Below, piece by piece: positions 62,052 to 64,000 of a stretch of 64,000 nucleotides of DNA. Within the stretch, counting starts at the first letter, position 1, and every line of letters begins with the position of its first letter. The stretch lies in contig NZ_JAFW01000001.1 of the NCBI RefSeq assembly GCF_000526335.1, positions 2,790,001 to 2,854,000 of the forward strand, read 5' to 3'. The DNA is from Arthrobacter sp. 31Y (GTDB lineage: Bacteria > Actinomycetota > Actinomycetes > Actinomycetales > Micrococcaceae). The notes under the pieces were generated by a model, which was given only the letters and a program-made list of their open reading frames with translations, searched no databases and was not told the DNA's origin. Both the position numbers and the translations under genes were made by a program.

Positions 62052-62858
62052 ATGACAACGACGCCAACCGCACCAGGCAAAGCCACGTCCAAAGTCCCGG
62101 CGGCCGAAAATACGCTGCGGATTTTGAAACTGTTGGCTTCGCGCCGCGGTCCCATGGCGGCGTCGAACATCGCCACTGCGCTGGGTTTGCCGCGATCGAG
62201 TGTGTATCACCTGCTCGGCGTGATGGAGGCGAATGGGTTCGTCCTGCATCTGCACGAGGAACAGCGCTATGGGCTGGGCATCAGCGCCTTCGAACTCAGC
62301 TCGGCGTACTCGCGGCAGGAGCCCCTGTCCCGGTTGGGACGTCCCATGCTCGCTTCCCTGGTGGACGTGATTGGTGAGAGCGCGCACTTGGCGGTGCTCC
62401 ATGGCCGGGATGTTCTCTACATCGTGGAGGAACGCGCCAAGAACCGCCCCAGCCTGGTGACCGACGTCGGGGTCCGCCTGCCCAGCCACCTCACGGCGTC
62501 GGGCCGTGCCATCCTTGCCGCCCTGCCAAAGTCGCAGGTCCGTGCCCTGTATCCGAATGCTGCCGCGTTCACATCGAGGCACGAGGTGGAGTTCCCCATC
62601 ATGAAGTACTCCGCGTTGTCGTCGCACCTGGACCAAGTGAGGCAGCGTGGCTACGCAACTGAAAACGGCGAAATCACGCCGGGATTCTGCTCCATAGCTG
62701 CCGCTGTGACGGACCATGTTGGGTGGCCGACGGCGGCAGTGGCCGTCACGTTCCTGGAGGACAAAGTGCCAGCTGAGCAGTGGCCGGTCCTTGCTGCACG
62801 CATCCGCAAGGCCGCCGACGAACTGTCGGTGCGAATCCACGGCCGTCCGGGGGCCTGA
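62052..62858 (+). CDS. IclR-family regulator
   Basis: 268 residues from the ATG at 62052 behind GAGGAACC. The helix-turn-helix is ILKLLASRRGPMAASNIATA then LGLPRSSVYHLLGVMEANGF. The IclR effector domain has GRDVLYIVEERAKNRPSLVT and SHLTASGRAILAALPKSQVR. The likely target is the downstream hut (histidine) pathway gene; other actinobacterial hut loci carry IclR regulators. Confidence 0.88.
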   Translation: MTTTPTAPGKATSKVPAAENTLRILKLLASRRGPMAASNIATALGLPRSSVYHLLGVMEANGFVLHLHEEQRYGLGISAFELSSAYSRQEPLSRLGRPMLASLVDVIGESAHLAVLHGRDVLYIVEERAKNRPSLVTDVGVRLPSHLTASGRAILAALPKSQVRALYPNAAAFTSRHEVEFPIMKYSALSSHLDQVRQRGYATENGEITPGFCSIAAAVTDHVGWPTAAVAVTFLEDKVPAEQWPVLAARIRKAADELSVRIHGRPGA

Positions 62859-62866
62859 CGTGGTGC

Positions 62867-63304
62867 TTAGTCTTGCCCGCTGGCTTCCTTCTCGACGAGT
62901 TTCCTGAAGGTCTCCAGCTCGCCTTGGAAGCTGCCTTTGTAGGAACCCAGGGCGAAAAGCCGGCCGAAAATCCCAGCGATGAAGCCGCGGGTGACGAACT
63001 CCTGGTCGATGCGTGTGCCCTGGCCCTCGGCCGTAAATCTCACATCTGACTCGCCCTTCAAGATCGCATTGCCGAAGCGGGTGCGGATGTGCCGTGGCGG
63101 CTCTGCGGCGAGGATTTCGGTGGGGCTTGCCATACGTCCAAACCACACGGTGTAGCGACTGCCGGCCTGGTTGGGCGGGCCAATGCGATCGGTGACGCGG
63201 GTGACTCCTCCGATCCATTCGGAGAACCGGTCCAGGTCCGTCCACACCGCGAAGACGCGCTGGGGCGGCGCCGCGACGAGGGTTGTCACCCGGTACGTTG
63301 CCAT
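62867..63304 (-). CDS. SRPBCC (START-like) family protein
   Basis: 145 residues with the START/polyketide cyclase fold: [60 protein letters not shown] and the final helix [20 protein letters not shown]. Members bind hydrophobic ligands. The role here is unknown. Confidence 0.85.
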   Translation of the reverse strand: MATYRVTTLVAAPPQRVFAVWTDLDRFSEWIGGVTRVTDRIGPPNQAGSRYTVWFGRMASPTEILAAEPPRHIRTRFGNAILKGESDVRFTAEGQGTRIDQEFVTRGFIAGIFGRLFALGSYKGSFQGELETFRKLVEKEASGQD

Positions 63305-63466
63305 GGGTCCAGCATGCGCTCATTGCCGAGTAAATGCGAGGGGCTAGGCATGTCTGTAATTCCGGACAGCACCCTTCCAAAAGCCGTTCCGGCCGCTCGA
63401 CAAAGGGGCTTTAGTAGAAGCAGAAGATCTTTCCACCACACACTTCCCATAGACGAAGGAGTCACC

Positions 63467-64000
63467 ATGGCACCCGCCGATTTCACTACTGGTGCCCGTC
63501 CGGTCAAGGCCGCCCGGGGTACTGAGCTCACCGCCAAGTCGTGGCAGACCGAAGCGCCGCTGCGCATGCTGATGAACAACTTGGATCCCGAGGTCGCTGA
63601 GCGCCCGGATGACCTGGTGGTTTATGGCGGCACGGGCCGTGCTGTCCGTTCCTGGGCCGCGTTTGATGCAATCACCCGGACCCTGGAGACCATGGAGAAG
63701 GACGAAACCCTCTTGGTCCAGTCGGGCAAGCCGGTGGGTGTGTTCCGCACCCATGAGTGGGCTCCCCGCGTTCTCCTCGCCAACTCCAACTTGGTGGGGG
63801 ACTGGGCAACGTGGCCTGAGTTCCGCCGCCTCGAGGCCGAGGGTTTGATGATGTACGGCCAGATGACGGCCGGGTCCTGGATCTACATCGGCACCCAGGG
63901 CATCCTGCAGGGCACGTACGAGACGTTTGCCGCCGTCGGCAACAAGCTCGCCGCGGAGGGCCGCCATCCGGCACCCGCTGTGGAGGGTTCCACGGAAGGC
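63467..64000 (+). CDS. hutU: Urocanate hydratase, N-terminal part (cut by window edge)
   Basis: 178 residues to the edge, open to the right. GAAGGAG lies before the ATG at 63467. [58 protein letters not shown] and [20 protein letters not shown], then [20 protein letters not shown] match the start of HutU, which hydrates urocanate in histidine breakdown. An IclR gene lies upstream. Confidence 0.93.
   Translation, partial: MAPADFTTGARPVKAARGTELTAKSWQTEAPLRMLMNNLDPEVAERPDDLVVYGGTGRAVRSWAAFDAITRTLETMEKDETLLVQSGKPVGVFRTHEWAPRVLLANSNLVGDWATWPEFRRLEAEGLMMYGQMTAGSWIYIGTQGILQGTYETFAAVGNKLAAEGRHPAPAVEGSTEG

Noticed and set aside
61584..63380. 598-codon minus-strand open frame across the ALF protein end, IclR and SRPBCC
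   Set aside because: It crosses three real genes in other frames and has no domain.

Overview
The window looks like chromosomal DNA from a high-GC actinobacterium of the Arthrobacter/Paenarthrobacter group. This rests on the gene families, GTG/TTG starts, many apparently leaderless genes, and an amine oxidase that, from memory and not from a search, closely resembles the methylamine oxidase described for Arthrobacter strain P1. I see no insertion sequence, tRNA, rRNA, phage gene or CRISPR array.

Region 1 (about 0.4-21 kb) reads as a C1/methylamine module. A GntR regulator and a soluble Cache-domain protein face a ribulose monophosphate (RuMP) gene set: hxlB, hxlA, a 69-residue ORF, zwf, opcA, then, after a LuxR-type regulator on the opposite strand, tkt, tal, rpe and an rpiB-like gene. 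An IclR/permease pair, a copper amine oxidase, a second permease, a DUF5134 membrane protein and a class II aldolase follow. Amine oxidation would yield formaldehyde, HxlA/HxlB would fix it onto ribulose 5-phosphate, tkt/tal/rpe/rpiB would regenerate the acceptor, and zwf/opcA would supply NADPH and an oxidative branch. The hxlB and tkt promoters share a copied cassette running from an operator to the first codons. rpe is split by a frameshift.

Region 2 (21-40 kb) is mixed housekeeping: cupin, XRE regulator, ilvD, GAF-ANTAR regulator, glutaminase (frameshifted), MFS exporter, 5-oxoprolinase genes (subunit B absent, subunit C shortened), a metallo-hydrolase remnant, VOC, DUF445, glycerophosphodiesterase, AzlCD, TetR, thiamine-binding protein, O-methyltransferase and GNAT. 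Many of these genes appear leaderless (a -10 box 6-7 bases before ATG).

Region 3 (40-43 kb) holds a Gly/Ala/Asp repeat peptide directly followed by a JmjC/cupin_4 oxygenase and a ferredoxin-like protein. This is the best candidate for an undescribed system.

Region 4 (43-53.5 kb) is an iron/siderophore locus: a spermidine-synthase-like gene, a heterodimeric ABC transporter with complementary defective ATPase halves, an AraC regulator, and a complete ferric-siderophore importer with a reductase. Three DtxR/IdeR-like boxes lie at about 43.0, 47.6 and 48.5 kb.

Region 5 (53.5-64 kb) carries a LysR-controlled MHS transporter plus 3-hydroxybutyrate-type dehydrogenase, an HxlR/NmrA divergent pair, an amino-acid permease, a large secreted ALF-repeat protein, an IclR regulator, an SRPBCC protein, and the start of urocanate hydratase (hutU), cut by the window edge.
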